Shown one piece after another: positions 17,927-25,480 of a stretch of 64,000 bases of DNA. The stretch is taken from NCBI RefSeq assembly GCF_027667425.1, contig NZ_JAQEGR010000002.1, forward strand, positions 124,001 to 188,000. Direction: 5' to 3'. Position 1 is the stretch's first letter, and each line of letters begins with the position of its first letter. Below the pieces are notes generated by a model. The model was not told where the DNA came from. It did not search any database and saw only the letters and a list, made by a program, of their open reading frames with translations. The position numbers and the translations under genes are program-made. Source of the stretch: Fusicatenibacter saccharivorans (GTDB taxonomy: Bacteria > Bacillota > Clostridia > Lachnospirales > Lachnospiraceae).

Positions 17927-17957
17927 TAAAAAAATACGAAACATAAAAGAGGCTGTA

Positions 17958-18569
17958 ATGAAGATAAAAGATGTTGAAAAACGAACTGGAATTACAAGTT
18001 ATAATATCAGATTTTATGAGAAAGAAAATTTATTAATTCCGAAAAGAAATCCTGTAAATGGATATCGTGAATATACAGAGGAAGATATTCTTTTGTTAAA
18101 TCGTATAAAAATGTTAAGGATGTTAGATATTCCGGTTTCAGATATTAGAAAAATATTATATGAAAAGGAAGCATTAACCAGCGTTTTAAATACACATTTG
18201 CTTAAAATTAAAGAAGAAGAAAATAGACTTAGGCAGAATTATTTTTTATGCGAAGAGTTGATAAAAATGGATATGAGTGTGACTGATTTATCAGAAGAGA
18301 TGTTAGATAAAATGATATCAGGAAAAGAGGAATATATTTACCAATTGGAGAGAATAAAACGGCAGGACAGGATACAAAAAATTTTCGATATTTCTAAATT
18401 AATTGTTTGTATTGTAGGGGGAGTAATTGCTGTCATTATGTGCGTGCAATTATATTTGGAATTATGTAATACATATATGAGTGTTCCGTTTAAAGTAATA
18501 ACTTTTGTTTTGGGTTTGATTTTGGTTGTTTCAATATTACGGATTATAGTGTGTAATGAAACAAAATAA
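17958..18569 (+). CDS. MerR-family regulator with C-terminal membrane helices
   Basis: A 203-residue protein. Residues 1-70 are a MerR winged helix (MKIKDVEKRTGITSYNIRFY, NGYREYTEEDI), followed by a dimerization coiled coil to about 130. Instead of a soluble ligand domain it ends in two hydrophobic helices (about 147-168 and 178-198), so the DNA-binding domain is probably tethered to the membrane. A MerR-type promoter with a 19-bp spacer and perfect dyad lies 58 bp downstream, before the ABC exporter genes, and is its likely target. The signal is probably something in or at the membrane, such as a peptide or the exporter; this is inferred. Confidence 0.85.
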   Translation: MKIKDVEKRTGITSYNIRFYEKENLLIPKRNPVNGYREYTEEDILLLNRIKMLRMLDIPVSDIRKILYEKEALTSVLNTHLLKIKEEENRLRQNYFLCEELIKMDMSVTDLSEEMLDKMISGKEEYIYQLERIKRQDRIQKIFDISKLIVCIVGGVIAVIMCVQLYLELCNTYMSVPFKVITFVLGLILVVSILRIIVCNETK

Positions 18570-18626
18570 GAATGCGAAGATGTTTTTGAGAAAAAGAGGA
18601 CAAATAGAAAATGTTCTCTTTTTTTC

Positions 18627-18657
18627 TTGACCTTAAACTTCCTCTAAGGTGTATATA
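18627..18657 (+). promoter_or_regulatory. MerR-type promoter/operator of the exporter operon
   Basis: TTGACC (18627-18632) and TATATA (18652-18657) are separated by 19 bp, the long spacer typical of MerR-activated promoters. The spacer contains the perfect dyad ACCTTA (18630-18635) and TAAGGT (18645-18650). This is strong evidence that the preceding MerR gene controls the exporter. Confidence 0.85.
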
Positions 18658-18682
18658 TAAGAAAAACAGGGAGGCGAGAGAT

Positions 18683-19438
18683 ATGTATGTAAATGTAGAA
18701 AATGTAAATTTTGCTTATGATAAGAAGCCAATATTACATGATATTAATTTTGGAATGAATAAGGGAGAGATAACAGGTTTAATTGGTCCTAATGGCGCAG
18801 GAAAATCAACAATGCTAAAACTCATGATAAAAAAAATGAAACCCAATAATGGTAAAATTATTATTGGTGATAATGATATATTTTCTATTAAAAGAGAGAA
18901 TAATCCTGTGACGTTCATTCCAGATATTCCAGTGTACTATGAAGAGTTGACTGTTTGGGAGCATCTTCAGTTTATTAAAGCACTGTACCCTGAGAACTCA
19001 GTGACAGTTGATTCATTAATTCGAGAATTTAATCTTAATCAGCACCTTAACAAAATTCCATCAGCACTTTCAAAAGGAACGTTGCAGAAACTTATGATTG
19101 CACTTGCATTGTTGCGGCAATACGATGTGCTGCTGGCAGATGAACCGTTTAATGGGTTGGATCCAGCACAAACATATAAATTCAAAAATACTTTAAAAAA
19201 TTTGAAGAAACAAGATAAAACGATACTCATATCTACACATTTACTAAGTTTGGCTGAAGATTTTTGTGACAGATATATTTTTTTATATGATGGAAGAATA
19301 GTCGAACAAGGAACAAAGACAGAAATATTACAAAAGCAGCAGATGAATAAGGAAACTTCGTTGGAACAAATATATATGTCCTTAATTGGTGAGGGAGAGC
19401 ATTATGCAGGAGTACAGAAAACTGTTATGTGTGAATAA
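18683..19438 (+). CDS. ABC transporter ATPase (ABC-2 exporter of the mobile element)
   Basis: A 251-residue ATPase with Walker A GPNGAGKST (Lys41), the variant signature LSKGTLQK, Walker B VLLADEP and the H-loop ISTH. The ATG at 18683 after GGGAGGCGAG is chosen over an upstream in-frame ATG that would include the promoter. It is the first gene after the MerR-type promoter and overlaps the permease gene by 35 bp. Substrate unknown; such MerR-controlled ABC-2 pairs often export toxic peptides, drugs or lipids. Confidence 0.9.
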   Translation: MYVNVENVNFAYDKKPILHDINFGMNKGEITGLIGPNGAGKSTMLKLMIKKMKPNNGKIIIGDNDIFSIKRENNPVTFIPDIPVYYEELTVWEHLQFIKALYPENSVTVDSLIREFNLNQHLNKIPSALSKGTLQKLMIALALLRQYDVLLADEPFNGLDPAQTYKFKNTLKNLKKQDKTILISTHLLSLAEDFCDRYIFLYDGRIVEQGTKTEILQKQQMNKETSLEQIYMSLIGEGEHYAGVQKTVMCE

Positions 19439-20675
19439 GATTAGAGAAACTAAAAGATTAATAGAAAATATGCTGATACCTATATTGTCTTTGGTAGTTG
19501 CGGCAGCTGTTGTTGGATATCAAATTGTGATTAATTTTTTTCCAATAATTTGGAAAATAAATGCATGTAATCTTCGAATATGTTATCTGGTATTTGGATT
19601 TTTGATATTATACTCGTTTGGCGTTTGTTTTATTAATGTTAAACCGGCAATTATAATAAAACCGGCATCATTGTTTTTCATTCAAGAGAAAAGGATAAGA
19701 CAAATGATATCAATAAAATATATAGGGTTAACCTTAAAGGACATTATATTTTCAATCATTCTTTCAGCTTGTATTAATGGAATCCATTTGAATAGAAATT
19801 TTCTATTTATATTACTCATAATATTTTTGTTATTAAATACAACTAATTTAATGAGATGGAAAATATATCATGCAAATCAAAGAAGAGATATTGGAATATG
19901 GCTGTTATTTAGTATAATCTTGGTAATATCGCTTAAATATTTTTTTATGTGTATTATTATAGATATAGGAATATGGATGTATATGCTAGTTTATGATTTT
20001 GGTGTTTTGGAAATAAATGCTTTAAAGTATGAAGATGAGATGCAATTTTTGGAAAAAGTACGTATTGCTCAAAATTTTAATAATACTGTATTGTTAGATC
20101 AATATGCAAAAGAAAAAATGGTGAGATATTTACAGAGAAAAAATAAAGTATCCAATTTTTTATACTACTTTCCATTGATATGGAAAGCTCAAATATCTAT
20201 TTATAGATTAGGCAGAAATTGGATAATAATGGGAATGATTTTGTTTACGATATGTCTAGGAATTTATAAAATGCCTTTTTATTGGACGCTGCCATTTTTA
20301 CAGCAAGAAGAAATACGTTATATGTTGTTGTTAGGCAGTATATTTGCCGTTTTTCGATTGACTTTACGGAGTATGGTTCAACAGTTGGATAGTATTCTTG
20401 AAAAAGCCACAGATGGTCTATTTATTCCTATATCGGAAAATCGAATTGTGAAACAGTTTATGGTGATACCAATTACAATTGTTTGTGGCGAAGGAATTAT
20501 AATGGCTTTTGTTGTAAACAGCAATATAGCGCAAATACTGTTAGGGTGTGCAATACTTATATGTGCGACAGTCCTGAATCTCTGGCTAGAAGTGAAATAT
20601 AAAAATTTTCTGGTGAAAAAGGATTTTATTTTAAGTATTGCTGTTTTCTTAGGAGCATTGATACTTACCAAATAG
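19404..20675 (+). CDS. Integral membrane protein, ABC-2-type permease
   Basis: A 423-residue very hydrophobic protein with about ten predicted transmembrane helices and no motif specific enough to name a family. It overlaps the ATPase gene and starts at an ATG preceded by GAGGGAGAG, so it is surely its membrane partner. Composition is AT-rich, with many Ile, Phe and Leu. It is the last gene of the mobile element; its stop lies about 30 bp before the right-hand TGATAC repeat. Confidence 0.75.
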   Translation: MQEYRKLLCVNKIRETKRLIENMLIPILSLVVAAAVVGYQIVINFFPIIWKINACNLRICYLVFGFLILYSFGVCFINVKPAIIIKPASLFFIQEKRIRQMISIKYIGLTLKDIIFSIILSACINGIHLNRNFLFILLIIFLLLNTTNLMRWKIYHANQRRDIGIWLLFSIILVISLKYFFMCIIIDIGIWMYMLVYDFGVLEINALKYEDEMQFLEKVRIAQNFNNTVLLDQYAKEKMVRYLQRKNKVSNFLYYFPLIWKAQISIYRLGRNWIIMGMILFTICLGIYKMPFYWTLPFLQQEEIRYMLLLGSIFAVFRLTLRSMVQQLDSILEKATDGLFIPISENRIVKQFMVIPITIVCGEGIIMAFVVNSNIAQILLGCAILICATVLNLWLEVKYKNFLVKKDFILSIAVFLGALILTK

Positions 20676-20706
20676 ATAAGAGATATTATAGTGAGAAATG
20701 AAGTCG

Positions 20707-20728
20707 CTGTGATACCATTTTGATACTA
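20707..20728 (+). repeat. Right copy of TGATAC-type direct repeat
   Basis: CTGTGATAC, 5 nt, TGATACTA, matching 19 of 22 bases of the left copy at 12556-12577 in the same orientation. The pair brackets the mobile genes. Confidence 0.6.
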
Positions 20729-20877
20729 AAAAATGCAGAGAATAGAAATATAGCCTGGAAAATCCACAACACAAGAAAATATGGACACGGAAATCACAGA
20801 AAATAATGAAATTTTAAGAACCTCACAAACGTATTGTTTGCAAATATGATCGGGCTGTAAATACAGGAAAATACAAG

Positions 20878-20918
20878 ATCCCCGATTTGGCACTTTTGTG
20901 CTGAATCGGGGATTTTTT
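20878..20918 (+). terminator. Strong intrinsic terminator right of the mobile element
   Basis: The stem ATCCCCGATTTGGCAC / GCTGAATCGGGGAT, with one mismatch and a TTTTGT loop, is followed by six T residues. Apart from this and the repeat at 20707-20728, the 370-bp gap at 20676-21047 shows nothing that I recognise. Confidence 0.85.
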
Positions 20919-21047
20919 GGCGTAAAAATGCAGGTAAAGGATTCGTAGATTGACAAAACAGCCTATTTTCGCCTATTCTGAGACTGTAAAAACGCTCCGC
21001 TGGGCAACATGAGACGGTGCGGGAACAGCAGGAGGAAGGGACACGAC

Positions 21048-22103
21048 GTGGAAGCGAAAGAGTTCGGGCGGTTTATTGCCGGAATGCGAAAAGAGAAAAA
21101 GATGACGCAGGCAGAGCTTGCGGAAAAGATTCATGTGACGGATAAAGCCGTCAGCCGGTGGGAGCGGGGACTTGGCTTTCCCGATATCCAGACGATTGAG
21201 CCGCTGGCTCAGGCACTTGGGATTTCTGTGCTGGAACTGATGCGCTCCGAACGGCAGGAGAAGGCGGTGCCGGAAATTCAGTATACTCAGAAGGAGGTGG
21301 CCGAAATGCTGCAGAACGCAGGTGACATTTCAAGGCAGCAGAAAAAACAGGACCGGAACGCAAACGTGATCGCGGGATTTCTGGTGATCGGTGTGGCAGC
21401 GGCAGCGTGGGCGGCAAAGATCGTAAACGTGGGCGGCGGCCTGATTCTAGGCGGTCTGGTGGCAGCAGCGTTTGTATCGCTGTGGTATTTCTTCCAGAAC
21501 CTCGATGATGAAGAAAGCCGGAAAGTCTATGGGGCAGCATCCATTCTGTCTATGGGCATTCTGGCATCCCTGGTAAATTTCGTCTGGGGCGATCAGCTGG
21601 CAGAATTCATTCCCGGCGGTCTGGAACGAAAAGAGCAGATCTTCTGGACCCTGTGGTATCTGTTTGTTCTGGTAATGATGATGATCGGAACCATTCGATG
21701 TATCCGCCGGCAGAGACAGAAAAAAGAAAAGAAATACAAAACCGTTCTTTTCACGGCAATTATGGCGACGATCATGTTTGTAACACTGTGGCAGTATCAG
21801 AACACCATGCAGAACCGGTACAAAAACACAGGAATCTGGAGCGGCGCACAGCAGTACGCCGAGGTGCTGCTGAAAAGAAACAAAAACCTCGAAAACGACT
21901 GGCTGATCGGCGATGAGTCCTGGCGCGAAGGAAACAAAAATACTTTCGAAATTCGCCTTACCTATTACGCTGATGCCGATGACGCAAAAGAGGGACGTGA
22001 AAGCGAATATCAGTACAAGATTCATTTTGATGATGTTGACGGCTACGTCATCAAATCAGAAGGCGTACCAGAGAAAGAGATTGTTTTCCCGGAAAATAAA
22101 TAA
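21048..22103 (+). CDS. XRE-family regulator with multi-pass membrane C-terminus
   Basis: A 351-residue protein. Residues 1-70 are an XRE helix-turn-helix (KKMTQAELAEKIHVTDKAVSRWERG). After a linker come about five hydrophobic helices (near 108-128, 132-150, 163-185, 204-225 and 235-252) and a soluble C-terminal domain of about 95 residues. The GTG start at 21048 follows GGAGGAAGGG; upstream in-frame codons lack a site. A DNA-binding domain fused to a membrane domain suggests a one-component sensor of envelope state. It stands alone, apart from a possible small membrane ORF just downstream. Confidence 0.8.
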   Translation: MEAKEFGRFIAGMRKEKKMTQAELAEKIHVTDKAVSRWERGLGFPDIQTIEPLAQALGISVLELMRSERQEKAVPEIQYTQKEVAEMLQNAGDISRQQKKQDRNANVIAGFLVIGVAAAAWAAKIVNVGGGLILGGLVAAAFVSLWYFFQNLDDEESRKVYGAASILSMGILASLVNFVWGDQLAEFIPGGLERKEQIFWTLWYLFVLVMMMIGTIRCIRRQRQKKEKKYKTVLFTAIMATIMFVTLWQYQNTMQNRYKNTGIWSGAQQYAEVLLKRNKNLENDWLIGDESWREGNKNTFEIRLTYYADADDAKEGRESEYQYKIHFDDVDGYVIKSEGVPEKEIVFPENK

Positions 22104-22106
22104 GAA

Positions 22107-22271
22107 GTGAGAAACGGGATTCCATTCTTGCGCCTCCCACAGAAAAAGACTATACTCATAGTATCAGCATGTACGCTCGGAATCTTTCTGCACTTGCTTT
22201 TGCGACTGGCGGTTGGAATCAGTTATGATAAAGAAACAAAAGAACATGCCTGTAAAATAGAAGTATTGTGA
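22107..22271 (+). CDS. Possible small membrane protein (54 residues)
   Basis: A GTG-initiated frame 3 bp after the XRE-membrane stop encodes a 54-residue peptide with one hydrophobic helix (TILIVSACTLGIFLHLLLRL) and a charged tail (SYDKETKEHACKIEVL). The ribosome site is weak, so translation would depend on coupling. The helix, the charged tail and tight spacing are the only support. Confidence 0.35.
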   Translation: MRNGIPFLRLPQKKTILIVSACTLGIFLHLLLRLAVGISYDKETKEHACKIEVL

Positions 22272-22312
22272 TGATTTGCAAGCTGTGGAAAAGGGATATC
22301 GTGTGTGTGAAC

Positions 22313-22367
22313 GGAGAAAAGCAAGTAAAAATAGTAATCTTTACTATTTTTACTTGCTTTTTCCTCC
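22313..22367. terminator. 21-bp perfect hairpin, probable bidirectional terminator
   Basis: Arms 22317-22337 and 22341-22361 are perfect reverse complements (AAAAGCAAGTAAAAATAGTAA) with a 3-nt loop, extended by GGAG/CTCC. A- and T-runs flank it. The right arm overlaps the -35 box of the next promoter. Confidence 0.8.
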
Positions 22368-22382
22368 ATCATAGGATAATAT
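22354..22382 (+). promoter_or_regulatory. Probable promoter of the flavodiiron gene
   Basis: TTGCTT (22354-22359), a 17-bp spacer and TAATAT (22377-22382) lie 65 bp upstream of the start. The -35 box is inside the hairpin arm, so hairpin and promoter share sequence. Confidence 0.6.
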
Positions 22383-22447
22383 AAAAATATACGGTTCGGA
22401 GCAGGTTCCGGGCAGGAAAAAACAAGATGGAAAGGATATGGATTTTT

Positions 22448-23605
22448 ATGAAAATTACAGAGGATATTATCTACGCGGGAGTCAACGATCATCAGGTAGA
22501 CCTGTTTGAAGGTCAGTACAAAGTGCCGAACGGCATGGCATATAATTCTTACGTAATTCTCGATGAAAAAACGGCAGTTATGGATACCGTAGATGCAAAC
22601 TTTGCGGATGAATGGCTGGCAAATGTTGCGAAAGCACTGGATGGCAGAAAACCGGATTACCTGATCGTACAGCATATGGAGCCGGATCACTCTGCGAATA
22701 TTGAAAACTTCGTAAAAGCATATCCGGAAGCAACCGTTGTTGCAAACACAAAAACCTTTGCCATGATGAAAAACTTTTTCCCAAAGATGGATCTCGCCGG
22801 AAGGAAACTGGAAGTAAAGGACGGTGAGTTCCTTACGCTCGGAAAACACGTTCTGACCTTCGTGTTCGCTCCGATGGTACACTGGCCGGAGGTTATGGTT
22901 ACATACGACAGCACGGACAAGGTTCTGTTCGCAGCAGACGGTTTTGGAAAATTCGGTGCACTCGACCGCGAGGAACCATGGGATGACGAAGCACGCCGTT
23001 ATTTTATCGGTATTGTCGGAAAATACGGTTTGCAGGTACAGAAGCTCCTGAAAGTAGCAGGTACGCTGGATATCCGGAAAATCTGTTCCCTGCACGGTCC
23101 GGTTCTGACGGAAAATCTTGGCCACTACATTGAAAAATACGATATCTGGTCTTCCTACCGCCCGGAAGAAGAAGGTGTTGTGGTTGCCTATACTTCTGTT
23201 TACGGCAATACAAAAAAAGCTGCCGAATTGCTTGCAGATAAGCTGAAAGAAAAAGGCTGCCCGAAGGTCGTTGTTTACGATCTGGCAAGAGACGATATGT
23301 CTGCTGCCGTAGCGGATGCTTTCCGTTACAGTAAGCTGGTTCTCGCAACCCTGACCTACAATGCAGGCATTTACCCGTTCATGCAGGATTTCATCAACCG
23401 TCTGACAGAGCGCAGCTTCCAGAACCGCACCATCGGTCTGATCGAAAACGGAAGCTGGGCACCGACCGCAGCAAAAGTGATGAAGGGCATGTTTGAGAAG
23501 AGCAAAAATATCACCTGGACAGAGAATAATGTAAAAGTAATGTCCGCTGTGAAGGAAGAGAACGTAAAAGAGATCGAGGCACTGGCCGAAGAACTCTGCA
23601 AATAA
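22448..23605 (+). CDS. fprA: FprA-type flavodiiron protein (O2/NO reductase)
   Basis: A 385-residue A-type flavoprotein. The N-terminal metallo-beta-lactamase-like domain has the diiron ligand motif HMEPDH (His76, Glu78, Asp80, His81), His145 in MVHWPE, Asp164 in FAADG and the late LHGP His. The C-terminal ~140 residues are a flavodoxin domain with the FMN phosphate loop TSVYGNTKKA. Family members reduce O2 to water or NO to N2O and protect anaerobes. The start at 22448 gives the usual MKITEDIIY N-terminus; an ATG at 22427 with AGGAAAA upstream is possible. Monocistronic, with a terminator-like hairpin at 23642. Confidence 0.93.
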   Translation: MKITEDIIYAGVNDHQVDLFEGQYKVPNGMAYNSYVILDEKTAVMDTVDANFADEWLANVAKALDGRKPDYLIVQHMEPDHSANIENFVKAYPEATVVANTKTFAMMKNFFPKMDLAGRKLEVKDGEFLTLGKHVLTFVFAPMVHWPEVMVTYDSTDKVLFAADGFGKFGALDREEPWDDEARRYFIGIVGKYGLQVQKLLKVAGTLDIRKICSLHGPVLTENLGHYIEKYDIWSSYRPEEEGVVVAYTSVYGNTKKAAELLADKLKEKGCPKVVVYDLARDDMSAAVADAFRYSKLVLATLTYNAGIYPFMQDFINRLTERSFQNRTIGLIENGSWAPTAAKVMKGMFEKSKNITWTENNVKVMSAVKEENVKEIEALAEELCK

Positions 23606-23641
23606 GAAATTAAGAAGAGAAGAAAGAATATGGGAAAAATG

Positions 23642-23677
23642 CTCCGCTGGACTTTGCGAAAGGCAAAGACAGCGGAG
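23642..23677 (+). terminator. Hairpin after fprA
   Basis: The outer stem CTCCGCT/AGCGGAG and the inner stem CTTTGC/GCAAAG form a stable structure, followed by the pyrimidine-rich TCTTTCGTTCTCCTCTTTT. Confidence 0.65.
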
Positions 23678-23890
23678 TCTTTCGTTCTCCTCTTTTGGAA
23701 AGAAGATTCTGTGGAGTTCCGGAGGGAGCAGGATCGCCCTGCGGTGGGTCAAAAAAAGCCGGGGGTTGAATTTTGCGAAAGCCTGCGGCCGCCTCTTTGT
23801 AAGTGAGACTGCATCAGGTTTCTGATCTTTCGATTTTGATGTCATAATATTCTGAAAATAATAAAATGTAAAATAAATTAAAAGAAAGTA

Positions 23891-24269
23891 TTGACAAAAC
23901 GGAGAAGATGAGTTAATATAAGATCAACAAAAGAAAAGAGAACAAAAATAAAAACAAGAAAGAAACATCAAAACGAAAAAGAAACATCAAGACGAAATCT
24001 AAGAAAGTAAGAGGTACAGTCCAATGGCATAGTTAATCTGAACATCAAAAAAATCTCTGAAGAGTTTACATATAGAACCTAAAGGAGATGATTCCAATGA
24101 AAGGCAGAGGCCCATAGGGAAAAAATAAAAACAAAAAAATCCAGGAGGTACGGTCCAAAAGGAACATAACGAAATACCCCGAAATCAATGAAAGCAGCAG
24201 GTGTATAAAATGAAATTACTGGAAATTCATTAAAAGCCCGGTCGAGAAAAAAATAAATCGATCGGGCTT
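23891..24269 (+). other. A-rich transcribed region with strong promoter and several tiny ORFs, function unknown
   Basis: TTGACA (23891-23896), a 17-bp spacer and TAATAT (23914-23919) make a near-consensus promoter. About 320 A-rich bases follow with no gene-sized ORF but with internal repeats: AGAAACATCAA(A/G)ACGAAA twice in tandem (about 23960-23995) and GAGGTACAGTCCAA / GAGGTACGGTCCAA (24011 and 24144). Very short ORFs include ATG-GCA-TAG at 24024 and a 6-codon ORF MKGRGP at 24097 behind a good AAAGGAG. A 12-bp stem (24234-24245 / 24258-24269, one G-U pair) ends the region. It could be a small regulatory RNA, a leader that lost its gene, or a set of peptide ORFs. The rest of the 900-bp gap from 23606 to 24521 shows nothing I recognise. 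Confidence 0.45.
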
Positions 24270-24521
24270 AAACTATGTCTGCTGAAAAATCTGTTTGACT
24301 GCCCTGCGGTCTGCGCGAGCCGTGAAAGCAGAAAAGACGCTACAGCCCCGAAAGAAACGAGAGCATACAGCGTCCTTTTTCTTTCAAGAATCAGTGTAAT
24401 ACTTGTACGCATGTGTTTACGAGTTGTTTTTTGCAAAAACGATTCTTTTTCAGATGTCTGGTTTTGGCAAGGTAAGTATGGTAGAATAAGAAACGGAAAA
24501 TGGATAGGAGGAAACGAATCT

Positions 24522-24791
24522 ATGTATTACATACCAGACGGAACCAAAACATGTGGTTATTATGAATGCAAGAAATGCGGCAACCGCTTTTTATCCCTTC
24601 AGACGATGGAAAAAATCCCATGCCCGGACTGCGAGGCGGAGGTGGATTATGAAATCGGGCCTGGTGAATCTTTGGAGGATGTGCTGGATACCGCAGTGCT
24701 GCTGCAAAGAATTGAGGGCGAAGAGGAAGTGGAAAAGATGGATGCACTCTTAAGTCTTGCGATTACCGGCGGAGATTTTGACTGGATCTGA
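24522..24791 (+). CDS. Small zinc-ribbon protein
   Basis: An 89-residue protein with a rubredoxin-like knuckle pair: CKKC (Cys16, Cys19) and CPDC (Cys34, Cys37), the classic four-Cys zinc ribbon. The acidic C-terminus is predicted helical. The ATG at 24522 follows GGATAGGAGG; an upstream in-frame ATG lacks a site. It stands alone between two non-coding regions. A role in transcription, RNA handling or redox is possible but not shown by sequence. Confidence 0.7.
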   Translation: MYYIPDGTKTCGYYECKKCGNRFLSLQTMEKIPCPDCEAEVDYEIGPGESLEDVLDTAVLLQRIEGEEEVEKMDALLSLAITGGDFDWI

Positions 24792-25037
24792 TATACCGGA
24801 GTCTTTTTCAAACAGGCGCCGGACAGGTGGCGGATATTTGATGAAAGCAAAGTCTGGCGTTCGCTCTGAATTTTCACAGAATTTTGCCGGAGTTTTTCCG
24901 CGATTTTAAAAGAAAACAAAGAAATTTCAAAGGTTCATGAGAAAAATGTTCAGAAATGACTGAAAAAATATCGGCAAAATTGTATAAAATTGACAGAACT
25001 GACGCAAAAGACCGGAAATCATCGAAAAATTTAAGGA

Positions 25038-25066
25038 TTGACAAAAAGCGGGAATTCCGTTAGAAT
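25038..25066 (+). promoter_or_regulatory. Strong promoter upstream of the MATE gene leader
   Basis: TTGACA (25038-25043), a 17-bp spacer and TAGAAT (25061-25066). The start of transcription should be near 25073, which is itself an ATG in frame with the leader ORF. Most of 24792-25037 shows nothing recognisable. Confidence 0.75.
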
Positions 25067-25093
25067 GTGCCTATGTTGAAAAACAGCAGAGCA

Positions 25094-25132
25094 ATGGAAC
25101 AAAATAAAGACAACGCAACGGAGCGGTTCTGA
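25094..25132 (+). CDS. Possible leader peptide (12 codons) overlapping a terminator
   Basis: ATG GAA CAA ... TTC TGA encodes MEQNKDNATERF. An in-frame ATG at 25073 would add seven codons and make the message leaderless. The end of the ORF covers the left arm of the terminator at 25118-25156, so ribosomes in the leader could change folding. No strong ribosome site is seen. Confidence 0.35.
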   Translation: MEQNKDNATERF

Positions 25133-25156
25133 AAAAAGAATCTCTCCGTTTTTTTA
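25118..25156 (+). terminator. Terminator 1 of the MATE leader
   Basis: ACGGAG (25118-25123) pairs with CTCCGT (25144-25149), with extra pairing inside, followed by eight T residues. It ends a predicted transcript of about 85 nt. Confidence 0.75.
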
Positions 25157-25270
25157 TTTCTTCCCTTTCTCCCAGGTTTAAATTTCTCCCGGAAAACACT
25201 CTCAGGAAACCAGAAAATGATCTGTCTGTTTTTCAAGATAAACTCCATATAAGTAATGGATTCGCGAAGG

Positions 25271-25306
25271 CGCGGTACGAAGGGAAAGCTTTGTGCCGCG
25301 TTTTTC
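25271..25306 (+). terminator. Terminator 2 of the MATE leader
   Basis: CGCGGTAC (25271-25278) pairs with GTGCCGCG (25293-25300), with the self-complementary AAAGCTTT in between, followed by a T-run. Confidence 0.65.
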
Positions 25307-25352
25307 CATCCAAAGGATACCTGCAAATGGCAGTAAAAAGTTCGCAACGGGG

Positions 25353-25386
25353 CGATCTGGAAGGAAGACTTCCAGGTCGTTTTTTG
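25353..25386 (+). terminator. Terminator 3 of the MATE leader
   Basis: CGATCTGGAAG (25353-25363) pairs with CTTCCAGGTCG (25369-25379), with one G-U pair and a GAAGA loop, followed by six T residues. It lies 95 bp before the MATE start. Confidence 0.75.
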
Positions 25387-25480
25387 TTATCAAAGGTATC
25401 AGGGACTGCTTCTGAAAACCAAATTTGATTTTGTCAGAAACAGGACAGAAAAAATGCAGAACCGGAAAGGAGAAAGTCCG

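Larger units (their letters stand above)
12462..20728. mobile_element. Decayed integrative mobilizable element with defence, toxin and exporter cargo
   Basis: Boundaries are approximate. The segment is AT-rich compared with both flanks and contains a cI-like repressor, an excisionase-like gene, an integrase fragment fused to a MobV relaxase, TnpV, a KAP-like NTPase, a type I toxin-antitoxin locus and a MerR/ABC exporter module. Related 22-bp sequences with a doubled TGATAC core lie at both ends (12556-12577 and 20707-20728). No complete integrase or transposase is present, so the element should be unable to excise by itself. The 245 bp at 15379-15623 hold no gene that I recognise. Confidence 0.75.

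Noticed and set aside
19386..19403. Earlier start of the mobile-element permease at 19386
   Set aside because: The ATG at 19404 has a GGGAG site at proper spacing; the upstream start codon has none.
12416..20833. Shared octamer CAAACGTA (12416-12423 and 20826-20833) as attachment core
   Set aside because: Eight bases shared in AT-rich DNA is within chance, and the flanking sequences do not match. The TGATAC repeats are better supported as end sites.
22223..23845. 540-codon open frame on the minus strand, antisense to fprA
   Set aside because: It mirrors codon bias of the flavodiiron gene, contains no recognisable domain, and has no ribosome site. The plus-strand gene has all expected metal ligands.
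24296..24404. T-box or riboswitch before the zinc-ribbon gene
   Set aside because: I could not find a T-box consensus or a known aptamer core. A GACGCT/AGCGTC pairing with a 28-base loop is weak.
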